A stretch of DNA of 42,022 bases, from positions 1 through 42,022 of the forward strand of contig NZ_FOLC01000034.1 in assembly GCF_900112135.1 (NCBI RefSeq), given 5' to 3'. Below, in pieces: positions 17,021 to 26,015 of this stretch. Positions within the stretch are counted from its first letter, which is position 1. Each line of letters begins with the position of its first letter. Made by a program: the position numbers and the translations under genes. The notes beneath the pieces are model-generated. The model worked only from the letters and a program-made list of their open reading frames with translations. It made no database searches and had not been told where the DNA came from. Source of the DNA: Collimonas sp. OK412 (GTDB lineage Bacteria; Pseudomonadota; Gammaproteobacteria; Burkholderiales; Burkholderiaceae_D).

Positions 17021-18023
17021 AGAAGCCCGCTCGGCGGCAGAACACGTCGCCTTGCAGCTCAGCCAGGACCGCGACCGCTACGCCGAACTGGGGCAACGCC
17101 TGCGGGCGGCGCCGCCGTCGACCATCCTGACGGTGGCGCGCGGCAGTTCCGACCATGCCGCCAATTACTGCGCCTACCTGATCATGGCCCGCTTGGGCCG
17201 CATCGTCGCTTCGCTGCCGCTGTCGCTGGTGACCCTCAACAAAGCGCCGCTGATCGCGCGCGATGCGCTCGTCATCGCCATTTCGCAGTCGGGCCAGAGC
17301 CCTGACGTGATCGAACCGATCCGCTATTTCCGCGACAGCGGCGCCACCACCGTGGCGCTGGTGAACGATGCCGCATCGCCGCTGGCCGGCAGCGCCGAAT
17401 GGACCCTGCCCTTGCATGCCGGCGCCGAACTCAGCGTAGCGGCCACCAAGAGCTTTATCGCCAGCCTGGTGGCAGCAGCCAGGCTGGCCGCGCACTGGCA
17501 AGACGACGCTGCCTTCCTGGCCGCCATCGACGCCTTGCCGCAAGCGCTCACCGCGGCTACCCAGCTTGACTGGACGCCCGCTATCGAGGTCCTGGTGCCC
17601 TCCTCGCGCATCATGGTGGTCGGCCGCGGCATCAGCTTGCCGCTGGCGCTGGAATCGGCGTTGAAATTCAAGGAAACCTCGGCGATCCAGGCCGAAGCCT
17701 TCAGCGGCGCGGAAATCAAGCATGGTCCGATGGCTTTGATCGATGAGGGTTATCCGCTGCTGATCTTCGCCACGCGCGGACCGACCCAGGCCGGCCTGCT
17801 CAAGCTGGCCGAGGAAATGCGCGGCCGCGGCGCCAAGGTATTGCTGGCGGCGCCCGACGACGTGGCGGCGCGCGACCTGACCCTGCCGGTGGCGGCAACG
17901 CCGGATCTCGATCCGATCGTGGCGATCCAGGCGTTCTACGTGATGGCGGCGCAACTGGCGGTGGCGCGCGGCATGGATCCGGACCAGCCGCGGCACCTGA
18001 GTAAAGTGACCAAGACCGAGTAA
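17001..18023 (+). CDS. SIS-domain glucosamine-6-phosphate deaminase (NagB-II type)
   Basis: A 340-aa protein with two SIS domains and no glutaminase part. The first (about 35-165) has VARGSSDHAANYCAYLI, ISQSGQSPDVIEPIRYFRDSGA and VAATKSFIASLVAAARLAA; the second (about 200-330) has VVGRGISLPLALESALKFKETSAIQAEAFSGAEIKHGPMALI. This is the architecture of NagB-II, which turns GlcN-6-P into fructose-6-P and ammonia and replaces classic NagB. The TTG start at 17001 has GGAG (16991-16994) at ideal spacing; ATG 17013 is the alternative. It ends the core kinase-NagA-deaminase route to glycolysis. Confidence 0.88.
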   Translation: MTSLMLKEARSAAEHVALQLSQDRDRYAELGQRLRAAPPSTILTVARGSSDHAANYCAYLIMARLGRIVASLPLSLVTLNKAPLIARDALVIAISQSGQSPDVIEPIRYFRDSGATTVALVNDAASPLAGSAEWTLPLHAGAELSVAATKSFIASLVAAARLAAHWQDDAAFLAAIDALPQALTAATQLDWTPAIEVLVPSSRIMVVGRGISLPLALESALKFKETSAIQAEAFSGAEIKHGPMALIDEGYPLLIFATRGPTQAGLLKLAEEMRGRGAKVLLAAPDDVAARDLTLPVAATPDLDPIVAIQAFYVMAAQLAVARGMDPDQPRHLSKVTKTE

Positions 18024-18032
18024 GCAGAACCT

Positions 18033-19022
<990 letters not shown>

Positions 19023-19075
19023 GGATGCGAACCCGGATAGAATGAGCCAGCAGCGTTATCATTACCGGGATCATC

Positions 19076-19645
19076 ATGCAGAATATTCAAGCAGTAGAAT
19101 TGGCCAAAGCCTACCGCCTGCTCAACCACGGCCCCACCACCATCGTCACCAGCGCCCATGGCGGCGTCAGCAACGTAATGGCGGCGGCTTGGGCGATGCC
19201 GCTCGATTTCGATCCACCCAAGGTCTTGCTGGTGATCGACAGCAGCACCCTGACCCGCGAGCTGGTGGAAGCCTCGGGCGAGTTCGCCCTGAACATCCCG
19301 ACCCGGGCGCTGGCCGAAACCACGCTGGCAGTGGGATCCAGCTCGGGGCGCGAAGGCGACAAATTCGCCGCGCTTGATATCGCCACATTTCCATCGGAGA
19401 AAATTGGCGCGCCGCTGATGTCGGGCTGCCTGGCCTGGCTCGAATGCAAGGTGATCCCCGAGTTGCACAACCAGCAGCGCTATGACCTGTTCATCGCCGA
19501 AGTGGTCGCCGCCTGGGCCGATTCAGCGGCCTTCTCGGCAGGCCGCTGGCACTTCCCGGCGGACGACCAGCGCTCGCTGCACTACCTGTCCGGCGGCGCC
19601 TTTTTTGCCACCGGCGAAGCATTCAACGTCGAACTGAAACCGTAG
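19076..19645 (+). CDS. Flavin reductase-like FMN-binding protein
   Basis: A 189-aa protein with the split-barrel FMN-binding fold. It shows YRLLNHGPTTIVTSAHGGVSNVMAAAWAMPLDFDPPKV, followed by ELVEASGEFALNIPTR and a central SGCLAWLECKVIPE. Proteins of this type reduce flavin for two-component monooxygenases or act as small flavoproteins with unknown partners. GGGA lies shortly before ATG 19076. It may be transcribed from the end of the amino-sugar operon (53-bp gap) but shows no functional link. It converges with the SDR gene at a 33-bp distance. Confidence 0.82.
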   Translation: MQNIQAVELAKAYRLLNHGPTTIVTSAHGGVSNVMAAAWAMPLDFDPPKVLLVIDSSTLTRELVEASGEFALNIPTRALAETTLAVGSSSGREGDKFAALDIATFPSEKIGAPLMSGCLAWLECKVIPELHNQQRYDLFIAEVVAAWADSAAFSAGRWHFPADDQRSLHYLSGGAFFATGEAFNVELKP

Positions 19646-19678
19646 CGAGGATTCAATTTCCTGCCGGGCCGGAGCGGA

Positions 19679-20437
19679 TCAGCCGCGCCCGATGAACGGC
19701 ATGTTGGTCGCCATCACCGTCATGAACTGAACGTTCGCATCCAGCGGCAGGCTCGCCATGTACAGCACGGCGTTGGCGACGTTTTCTACCGACATGGTCG
19801 GCTCCACCGCAACCTGGCCGTTGGCTTGCAGGATGCCCTGTTCCATCCGTTCGGTCATGTCGGTGGCGGCGTTGCCGATATCGATCTGGCCGCAGGCGAT
19901 ATGGTATTTGCGGCCATCCAGCGAAGTCGATTTGGTGAGGCCGGTGATGGCGTGCTTGGTGGCCGTATACGCCACCGAATTCGGCCGCGGCACATGGGCC
20001 GCGATCGAACCGTTATTGATGATGCGGCCGCCGCCCGGCGTTTGCGCCTTCATGATGCGGAACGCTTCCTGCGTGCACAGGAAAGCGCCGCTCAGGTTGA
20101 CATCGACCGACGCCTTCCATTGCGCAAAATCGACATCTTCCAGCGATGCCGACTTGGTAAAGATGCCTGCATTGTTGAACAACAGGTCAAGCCGGCCGAA
20201 TTGCTCCTTGATTTTTTCGAACAAAGCCCTGACCGACGCCGGATCGCTGACATCGGCCGGCACCGCCAAGGCGTCCGCGCCCGACGCCCCGGCGGCGGCG
20301 ATCGTTTCCTCCAGCGCCGCAACGCGCCGGCCCGCCAGCACTACGCTGTAACCGTTGCGCAGCAAGGCCAGGGCGATGTGCCTGCCGATGCCGGAACCTG
20401 CGCCGGTAACCAGCGCGACTTTTTTCGTTGTTGCCAT
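19679..20437 (-). CDS. Short-chain dehydrogenase/reductase (SDR)
   Basis: A 252-aa classical SDR. The cofactor motif is TGAGSGIG (11-18), followed by NNAG (88-91), the Asn114 region, and the catalytic Ser144, Tyr157 and Lys161 (YTATK). An Arg-Arg pair after the second strand (AGRR, 35-38) points to NADP(H). The substrate is unknown; the C-terminal third is hydrophobic ([26 protein letters not shown]), as in uncharacterised betaproteobacterial members. AAGGAG sits 8-13 nt before the ATG. Divergent from the amino-acid transporter, with 206 bp between starts. Confidence 0.9.
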   Translation of the reverse strand: MATTKKVALVTGAGSGIGRHIALALLRNGYSVVLAGRRVAALEETIAAAGASGADALAVPADVSDPASVRALFEKIKEQFGRLDLLFNNAGIFTKSASLEDVDFAQWKASVDVNLSGAFLCTQEAFRIMKAQTPGGGRIINNGSIAAHVPRPNSVAYTATKHAITGLTKSTSLDGRKYHIACGQIDIGNAATDMTERMEQGILQANGQVAVEPTMSVENVANAVLYMASLPLDANVQFMTVMATNMPFIGRG

Positions 20438-20549
20438 TGGGTGTGCTCCTTGCGTGTGTTTCCCTTCATTTTAACGGTGTTTCAGCATCCGGCCCGGAGC
20501 GCCTGGAGAACGCCTGCAAACTTGTAATATTCAAATGCGACATTGATCG

Positions 20550-20578
20550 TTCACTGCGTGATTTTGTTTTGCTAATCT
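20550..20578 (+). promoter_or_regulatory. Candidate sigma-70 promoter of the amino-acid ABC operon
   Basis: TTCACT (20550-20555), a 17-bp spacer and TAATCT (20573-20578) preceded by TGC (extended -10 type). It lies 65 bp before the binding-protein start. The match to consensus is only moderate, so this is a reading of pattern, not proof. Confidence 0.35.
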
Positions 20579-20643
20579 GCCCCGCATGGCGATCGCTTTT
20601 GCGGTCGACCGCACCGAACCATCAACCAGGGACTACAACAACA

Positions 20644-21459
20644 ATGAAATCATTTGCCATCCTGTTTACCGGCCTGACGCTGCTGTCGGGCCTGGCCCAT
20701 GCAGACAAGCTCGACGACATCAAGAAAGCCGGCGTGCTGAGGGTCGCGACGTTCGACGGCAATCCGCCGTTCGGTTTTGTCGACCAGAAGACCAACAAGA
20801 TCATCGGCCTCGACGTCGACTATGCCAACGAAGTCGCCAAAAAACTCGGCGTCAAGGTGGAGCTGGTGCCGACCAACCCGGCCAACCGGATTCCCTTGCT
20901 GACATCCGGCAAGGTCGACGTGGTGTTCGCCAATTTCACCATCAACGCCGAGCGCGCCCAGGTGATCGATTTCAGCATTCCTTATTTTGCTTCGGGCCAG
21001 CAGTTCCTGGCGAAAAAAGGCGTGTTGAAGAACGCTGCGCAGATTCCTGAACTGCGCATAGGCACCGACAAAGGCACCACCATGGAAACCACCTTGCGCG
21101 AGAAATACCCGGCCGCCAAGGTAGTCCTGTACGACGACACCCCGTTCGCCCTGGCCGCCCTGCGCAACGGCAATGTCCAGGCGATCACCCAGGACGGCTC
21201 GAAACTGATCGCGCTGCTGGCGAATATCCCGGACAAGGAAAAATATGAAATCCCGGCGTTTGCCATATCCGAGGAATACGAAGGCGTCGGCGTGCCCAAG
21301 GGCGAGACGCGCCTGGTCAATACCCTCAACGACACTCTGCGCGAATTTGAAAAGAACGGCACCGCCCTCAAGATCTACGACAAGTGGTTCGGCCCCGGCA
21401 GCAAATCGCCGCTGCCGCGCCTGTTCAAGATCGGCGACACCAAGCTGAGCCAGAACTGA
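20644..21459 (+). CDS. Amino-acid ABC transporter, periplasmic binding protein
   Basis: A 271-aa family-3 solute-binding protein with a signal peptide cleaved after GLAHA (residue 20) and a mature start DKLDDIKKAGVLRVATFDGNPPFGF. GLDVDYANEVAKKLGVKVELVP, the IPLLTSGKVDVVFANFTINAERAQVIDFS block and RIGTDKGTTMETTL are family hallmarks; the polar amino-acid type (aspartate/glutamate or similar) is likely, but the ligand is not readable. A terminator-like hairpin follows, separating this gene from its permeases. Confidence 0.88.
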   Translation: MKSFAILFTGLTLLSGLAHADKLDDIKKAGVLRVATFDGNPPFGFVDQKTNKIIGLDVDYANEVAKKLGVKVELVPTNPANRIPLLTSGKVDVVFANFTINAERAQVIDFSIPYFASGQQFLAKKGVLKNAAQIPELRIGTDKGTTMETTLREKYPAAKVVLYDDTPFALAALRNGNVQAITQDGSKLIALLANIPDKEKYEIPAFAISEEYEGVGVPKGETRLVNTLNDTLREFEKNGTALKIYDKWFGPGSKSPLPRLFKIGDTKLSQN

Positions 21460-21484
21460 CCGACTTCTGAGTGCATCTGTCTTG

Positions 21485-21519
21485 CACCGGCATTCCTTCG
21501 GGTTTGCCGGTGTTTTTTT
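21485..21519 (+). terminator. Rho-independent terminator / attenuator inside the amino-acid ABC operon
   Basis: CACCGGCA (21485-21492) pairs exactly with TGCCGGTG (21505-21512) around a 12-nt loop, followed at once by seven T (21513-21519). It sits 25 bp after the binding-protein stop and 24 bp before the first permease start. It should end most transcripts, making the binding protein in excess, with read-through feeding the permeases. Confidence 0.85.
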
Positions 21520-21542
21520 ATTTAGTAACTGCGAAGTAGAAA

Positions 21543-22295
21543 ATGACTGAATTCCAAGCTGTCCTGGGGCAAATGCTGGCCCCAAAATATCTCAGCTGGC
21601 TGGTCGACGGCCTGTGGATGACGCTGCAGCTGTCCGCCGTAGTTGCCGTTCTTTCCACCTTGCTCGGCATCGTCGTCGCAGCCGCACGCTCGAGCCGGCA
21701 GCCTTGGCTGTTGCTGCCTGCCGGCGGCTTCCTTTCGGTCTTCCGCAATACGCCGCTGCTGGTGCAGCTGTTCTTCTGGTATTTTGGCGTCTCCAGCCTG
21801 CTGCCGGAGGGTTCGGTGGAATGGCTCAATACGGTGCACAGCGTGGCGCTGGGGCCGTACCTGAAACTGACATGGCCATCGTTCGAACTGCTGTGCGCGA
21901 TCTTCGGCCTGAGCCTGTATTCCGCCGCCTATGTCAGCGAGGAAATCCGCGCCGGCATGCGCGGCGTCGCCGAAGCGCAAAGGCTGGCGGCGGCCGCCCT
22001 TGGCCTGACCCGCTGGCAGGGATTGCGTTACGTGATCCTGCCGCAAGCGGTACGCATCGCGCTGCCGCCCTTGCTTGGCCAGTACATGAACATCGTCAAG
22101 AACACGTCATTGACCATGGCCATCGGCCTGGCTGAACTGTCTTACACTTCGCGCCAGGTGGAAGCGCAAACCTTCAAGACGTTCCAGGCTTTCGGCGTGG
22201 CGACCTTGTTTTACATCGCCGCCATCGCGCTGATCGAAACCGCCGGCCAGCTGCTCCAGCGCCGGCCAAGACTTGCCGGCGGCGCGCAGCGATGA
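21543..22295 (+). CDS. Amino-acid ABC transporter permease (GltJ/HisQ type)
   Basis: A 250-aa inner-membrane protein of the polar amino-acid permease group. LSWLVDGLWMTLQLSAVVAVLSTLLGIVV forms the first helices, FLSVFRNTPLLVQLFFWYFG is the typical family stretch, and the EAA loop is EEIRAGMRGVAEAQRLAAAALGLTRWQGLRYVILPQAVRIALPPLLGQYMN. It overlaps the next permease gene by 4 bp. It pairs with that permease as the heteromeric channel. Confidence 0.9.
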   Translation: MTEFQAVLGQMLAPKYLSWLVDGLWMTLQLSAVVAVLSTLLGIVVAAARSSRQPWLLLPAGGFLSVFRNTPLLVQLFFWYFGVSSLLPEGSVEWLNTVHSVALGPYLKLTWPSFELLCAIFGLSLYSAAYVSEEIRAGMRGVAEAQRLAAAALGLTRWQGLRYVILPQAVRIALPPLLGQYMNIVKNTSLTMAIGLAELSYTSRQVEAQTFKTFQAFGVATLFYIAAIALIETAGQLLQRRPRLAGGAQR

Positions 22296-22984
22296 GCATG
22301 CAGCTCAGCGTATTGGCGGACAACCTGCCCTACCTGCTCTGGGGCGCCTATCCCGACGGCCCGCTGGGCGGCGCGGCCTTGACCGTGCTGCTCAGCGTCG
22401 GTTCGGCGCTGGCCTCGGCATTGCTGGGGCTGGTGCTGGGCGTCGCCTTGTCGCTGGCGCGCGGCTGGCCGCTGCTGCTGCTGACCATGGTGCTCGGCTT
22501 CTTCCGGGCGATCCCGGTGCTGATGCTGATCTTCTGGACTTACTTCCTGCTGCCGATTGTTTTCCATATCGACGTGCCGGGCGTGCTGTCGGTGATGTGC
22601 GCCCTGGCGCTGATCGGCGGCGCCTACCTGGCGCATTCAGTGCATGCCGGCATCAGCGGCATCAAGGACGGGCAATGGGATGCCGGCCTGTCGCTGGGCA
22701 TGACGCGCATGGCGGTGCTGCGCCACATCGTGCTGCCGCAGGCGCTGCAGATGATGCTGCCTTCCTTCGTCAACCAATGGGTAACCCTGGTCAAGGACAG
22801 TTCACTGGCCTACATCGTCGGCGTCGGCGAACTGTCATTCGTGGCGGCGCAGGTCAACAGCCGGGTGATGATTTATCCGGCCGAGATCTTCATGTTCATC
22901 GGCTTGATCTATTTTGTGCTGTGTTCGGGGCTGGGCTTGCTTGCGGGCCGGGTGGCGGCGCATTTTCAGGCCACCACCACCTGA
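22292..22984 (+). CDS. Amino-acid ABC transporter permease (GltK/HisM type)
   Basis: A 230-aa inner-membrane protein, partner of the preceding permease (ATGA overlap). It has LTMVLGFFRAIPVLMLIFWTYFLLP and the EAA loop SVHAGISGIKDGQWDAGLSLGMTRMAVLRHIVLPQALQMMLPSFVNQW. No ATP-binding subunit gene follows, although such operons usually end with one; instead the next gene is an antitoxin on the opposite strand whose 3' end overlaps this one by 19 bp. Confidence 0.9.
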   Translation: MSMQLSVLADNLPYLLWGAYPDGPLGGAALTVLLSVGSALASALLGLVLGVALSLARGWPLLLLTMVLGFFRAIPVLMLIFWTYFLLPIVFHIDVPGVLSVMCALALIGGAYLAHSVHAGISGIKDGQWDAGLSLGMTRMAVLRHIVLPQALQMMLPSFVNQWVTLVKDSSLAYIVGVGELSFVAAQVNSRVMIYPAEIFMFIGLIYFVLCSGLGLLAGRVAAHFQATTT

Positions 22985-23307
22985 GTGTGACCCGGGGCCG
23001 AGCGGCTGGCTTTCTTCACGACGATGTCCACGTCACGCCCGAGGCGGTTCAGGCACTCGATCATCTTGGCCTGGCTGATCCCCCTGAATTTTCCGCGCAA
23101 CATTTCTGACAGTTTAGGCTGCGGCATGCCCAGCAGGTCGGCAGCAACTTGCTGAGTCAAATGCCGGCTCCTGATGATCTGGGAGATCTCATGCGCCAGC
23201 TTGGCCTTGACCAGCATTTCATCGGCATCGGGGAAACCGAGATCGGCATAGGGGTTATCGCTGCCTATTTCAATATCGATGCCGTTGATAGTGACTTTCT
23301 GATTCAC
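22966..23307 (-). CDS. Antitoxin, XRE/HigA-like helix-turn-helix protein
   Basis: A 113-aa protein with an HTH of the XRE type in its middle: VKAKLAHEISQIIRSRHLTQQVAADLLGMPQPKLSEMLRGKFRGISQAKMIECLNRLG. The C-terminal tail (DVDIVVKKASRSAPG) is the usual basic/beta end of this antitoxin group. It should neutralise the RelE-like toxin encoded just upstream and repress their shared promoter. The ATGA overlap with the toxin stop shows translational coupling. Its 3' end runs into the permease gene on the other strand. Confidence 0.88.
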   Translation of the reverse strand: MNQKVTINGIDIEIGSDNPYADLGFPDADEMLVKAKLAHEISQIIRSRHLTQQVAADLLGMPQPKLSEMLRGKFRGISQAKMIECLNRLGRDVDIVVKKASRSAPGHTQVVVA

Positions 23308-23666
23308 TCTCCACTCCTTTGCATTGCGATTGCGGTTTTCAATCTGGTTCGAATCAAATCCATATCCGGCTTGGGTGTGGCGCTACCGCTAACAGACTTT
23401 TTCTGAAAACAATGCAGCACATAAAGCGCCTCGGCATAGCGCACCGTATAGATGGCTCGATACGTATCACCTTGGCAGTCTTCTACAATTTCCAGTACCC
23501 CGGCGCCGCCAAAACCTTTCATCGGCTTGGCCTGATCATGTTTGCCGCCGGCCTGTGCCAAATGCAACGCGTAACCAAAAGCGGCTTGAACTTCTGCCGG
23601 CATCGCGGCAAGGTCTTTTTTCGCCGAACCTACCCGGTGCAGGGGTCTCGTAAAAGCAGATATCAT
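23304..23666 (-). CDS. Toxin, HigB/RelE-like (Gp49 family)
   Basis: A 120-aa protein of the phage-derived Gp49-like HigB group of ribosome-dependent mRNA interferases. It has HRVGSAKKDLAAMPAEVQAAFGYALHLAQAGGKHDQAKPMKGFGGAGVLEIVEDCQGDTYRAIYTVRYAEALYVLHCFQKKS with SATPKPDMDLIRTRL after it; the K-rich and Y/R positions are those used for RNA cleavage in the family. The toxin-first order matches higBA. The exact start is uncertain: ATG 23666 has no clear ribosome site and a TATAAT-like box ends 3 bp before it. The pair is next to, and divergent from, the SOS-controlled imuA operon. Confidence 0.85.
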   Translation of the reverse strand: MISAFTRPLHRVGSAKKDLAAMPAEVQAAFGYALHLAQAGGKHDQAKPMKGFGGAGVLEIVEDCQGDTYRAIYTVRYAEALYVLHCFQKKSVSGSATPKPDMDLIRTRLKTAIAMQRSGE

Positions 23667-23764
23667 AAATTATACCCAAATATAGATAAGCGCGCGATAT
23701 AGTCTCCATCACGGCGTAGATAGATGAATGGATTGATCGATTGACTAAACCCGAATCGAATTTA

Positions 23765-23784
23765 TACTGTACATACATACAGTA
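23765..23784 (+). promoter_or_regulatory. LexA (SOS) box of the imuA-imuB-dnaE2 operon
   Basis: TACTGTACATACATACAGTA fits the CTGT-N8-ACAG LexA consensus and extends by one A/T pair on each side into a 22-bp near-palindrome (23764-23785). The last bases run into TATAAT (23783-23788), so LexA binding would block the promoter. A TTTATA -35 candidate lies 16 bp upstream of that box. The imuA start is 44 bp downstream. Confidence 0.88.
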
Positions 23785-23827
23785 TAATATTTCTCCGCTT
23801 ACGCTTTTACCTAAATGTCATTTAGTC

Positions 23828-24604
23828 ATGCCCATGCCCGCCAGCGCCCCATCCAGCATTTCCGCCGCCGCCCAATCGGTCGTGGCGGCCTTGCCGCATG
23901 CCTTGTGGCGCGCAGACCAGATGGGTTCCTACCAGGGCGTGGTCACCGGCTCCGGCCATCCATCCCTCGACCGTGAATTGCCGAACGGCGGCTGGCCGCA
24001 TTCGGCATTGATAGAGCTGCTGTTGCAACAGGCCGGCTGCGGCGAAATGCGCCTGTTGCAGCCGGCGCTGATGGGCATCGCCAGCCAGCGCCGGATCGTC
24101 TTGCTGCAGCCGCCGCATTTGCCGCAGATCGCGGCCTGGGACGGCGCCGGCCTGGCCAGCGGACAGCTGCTGTGGATCAAGGCGGCGCGCAGCGCCGATG
24201 CGCTGTGGTCGGCGGAACAGGTATTGCGCAACGGCAGCTGCGGCGCGCTGCTGTTATGGCAATCCCATGTCCGGGGCGAGGCTTTGCGCCGCTTGCACCT
24301 GGCGGCCCAGGCCAGCGACACCCTGCTGTGGCTGCTGCGGCCGCTGAGCGCCGCCCACGAATCCTCGCCCTCGCCTTTGCGGCTGGCATTGCGGCCGGCG
24401 CGCAACGGCGTCGAAATCCAGCTGCTCAAACGCAAAGGGCCGCAACACGAACAAGCGTTTTACCTGCCGCTGGCGGCAACCGTGGCCCCGGCCACCGCTC
24501 CAGCCGTTCCGCCACCTTCTTTTGCCGTACCCGACCATGACACTCTGGATAGGCATACACCTGCCGCTGCTGGCGCTGGAAACATTGCGCCCGCGCTGGT
24601 CTGA
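23828..24604 (+). CDS. imuA: ImuA, RecA-like SOS mutagenesis protein
   Basis: A 258-aa ImuA (SulA/RecA-like) protein that works with ImuB and DnaE2 in damage-induced mutagenesis. The family parts are VVAALPHALWRADQMGSYQGVVTGSGHPSLDRELPNGGWPHSALIELLLQQAGCGEMRLLQPAL, a degenerate RecA-like core with no canonical Walker A, and RIVLLQPPHLPQIAAWDGAGL. The frame is open back through the LexA box, so the real start must be downstream of it; ATG 23828 (or 23834) is the first usable one. Its last 68 bp overlap imuB. Confidence 0.88.
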   Translation: MPMPASAPSSISAAAQSVVAALPHALWRADQMGSYQGVVTGSGHPSLDRELPNGGWPHSALIELLLQQAGCGEMRLLQPALMGIASQRRIVLLQPPHLPQIAAWDGAGLASGQLLWIKAARSADALWSAEQVLRNGSCGALLLWQSHVRGEALRRLHLAAQASDTLLWLLRPLSAAHESSPSPLRLALRPARNGVEIQLLKRKGPQHEQAFYLPLAATVAPATAPAVPPPSFAVPDHDTLDRHTPAAAGAGNIAPALV

Positions 24605-26009
24605 ACCCTGCATGCTGGCGGTGGTGGAACATGACCAGGTGCTGGCCATGACACCCGCCGCGGCGGCCAGCGGCGTGCGCCCGGGCATGCGCCGCGGCGG
24701 TGTGCTGGCGCTGGCGCCGCAGGCTTTGTTATGCGAGCGCGATGCGGCGCGCGAACAAGGCGCGCGCGACGATATCGCGCTGGCCCTGCTGCAATACACG
24801 CCGGAAGTAGCGCATGCCGAGGAGGATTCGCTGCTGCTCGACATCAGCGCCAGCCTGAGCGCTTTCGGCGGCCGTCTGGCGCTGTGCCGCCGCATCCGCG
24901 ACAGCATCCAGGCGCTGGGCTTCACGCCGCAGCTCAGCATGGCGCCGACCGCCCAAGGCGCGTGGCTGCTGGCCCGCCATCGCCGCCGCATGCAGCGCCG
25001 CAGCCTGCGCCTGGCCAGCCTGCAGCGGCGGCTGGATGGATTGCCGTTCGCGATCCTGCCGGCGGCGCGCCCCCACCAAGAATGGCTGGCCGGCATCGGC
25101 TGCCAGACCCTGGCCGACTTGCGCAAGCTGCCGCGCGCCGGATTGCAGCGGCGCAGCGACAAGCACATCCTGGAAACCCTGGACCGCGCCTACGGCAGCG
25201 CGCCCGAAATCTTCGAATGGGTGCAGCCGCCGCAGGCATTCAGCGCCTGGCTGGAGCTGCCGGACCGCATCGAACATGCCGAGGCGGTACTGTTTGCGGC
25301 GCGCCGCCTGGTCTTGCAAATGATCGGCTGGCTGGTGGCGCAGCAGCTGGCGGTAGCGCGTTTCCTGCTGTCGCTGGAACACGAACGCGGGCGCCAGGCA
25401 ATCGTTCCGACGCCGCTGGAAATCGCGCTGGGCGAACCGGCCTGGCATGAAGAACACCTGCTGCGCCTGTTGAAAGAAAGGCTGGGCCGGCTGCAACTCG
25501 ATGCGCCGGTGATCGCCTTGCGCTTGCAGGCAACCCAGGTAGCGCCGATGCTGCCGCCGACCGCCTCCCTGTTTCCCGAGCCGGGCGGCACGCCCGGCGC
25601 CTATGCTCGCCTGCTGGAGTTGCTGAGCGCACGGCTCGGCAGTGAAAACGTCTTGCAGCCGGCAGCGCTGGCCGACCACCGGCCGGAAGTCGCCAACGCC
25701 TGGCAGGCAGCCGGCGACGGCCTGTGCCGCCAAACGCCAGGCGATGCATTGCCTCGGCTCCAGCCGCAACGGCCATTCTGGCTGCTGCAGCAGCCGCTGG
25801 CCCTGATGCTGCGCAAGCACCGGCCGTTTTATGGTTCGCCGCTGCGCCTGCTGTCGGGGCCGGAACGGATCGAATGCGGCTGGTGGGACGGTCCGCCGAC
25901 CGTGCGCGACTACTTCGTGGCGGAAGGCGAAGAAGCTGCTTGCTACTGGATATATCGCGAGCGCGACGGCGATGACATCCACTGGTTCCTGCACGGCTTG
26001 TTTGCCTGA
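24537..26009 (+). CDS. imuB: ImuB, catalytically inactive Y-family polymerase homologue
   Basis: A 490-aa Y-family polymerase relative that acts as a hub of the mutasome, binding the beta clamp, ImuA and DnaE2. The polymerase-like part begins MTLWIGIHLPLLALE where active enzymes have an acidic DxD-type start; EDSLLLDISASLSAFGG lacks the acidic pair required for catalysis, as known for ImuB. A helix-hairpin-helix region follows (LAGIGCQTLADLRKLPRAGLQRR). The C terminus (about 400-490) is the ImuB-specific part with RPFWLLQQPLAL and GWWDGPPTVRDYFVAEG. ATG 24537 is chosen over TTG 24522. It overlaps imuA by 68 bp, and dnaE2 starts 6 nt after its stop. Confidence 0.92.
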   Translation: MTLWIGIHLPLLALETLRPRWSEPCMLAVVEHDQVLAMTPAAAASGVRPGMRRGGVLALAPQALLCERDAAREQGARDDIALALLQYTPEVAHAEEDSLLLDISASLSAFGGRLALCRRIRDSIQALGFTPQLSMAPTAQGAWLLARHRRRMQRRSLRLASLQRRLDGLPFAILPAARPHQEWLAGIGCQTLADLRKLPRAGLQRRSDKHILETLDRAYGSAPEIFEWVQPPQAFSAWLELPDRIEHAEAVLFAARRLVLQMIGWLVAQQLAVARFLLSLEHERGRQAIVPTPLEIALGEPAWHEEHLLRLLKERLGRLQLDAPVIALRLQATQVAPMLPPTASLFPEPGGTPGAYARLLELLSARLGSENVLQPAALADHRPEVANAWQAAGDGLCRQTPGDALPRLQPQRPFWLLQQPLALMLRKHRPFYGSPLRLLSGPERIECGWWDGPPTVRDYFVAEGEEAACYWIYRERDGDDIHWFLHGLFA

Positions 26010-26015
26010 TTGCCT

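Noticed and set aside
23669-23674. TATAAT on the minus strand as the promoter of the toxin gene
   Set aside because: It ends only 3 bp before the assigned ATG, and no convincing -35 lies at the right spacing; kept only as a doubt about the toxin start.
23536-23778. 80-codon minus-strand frame across the toxin 5' end and LexA box
   Set aside because: Overlaps the well-supported toxin gene in another frame and has no ribosome site.
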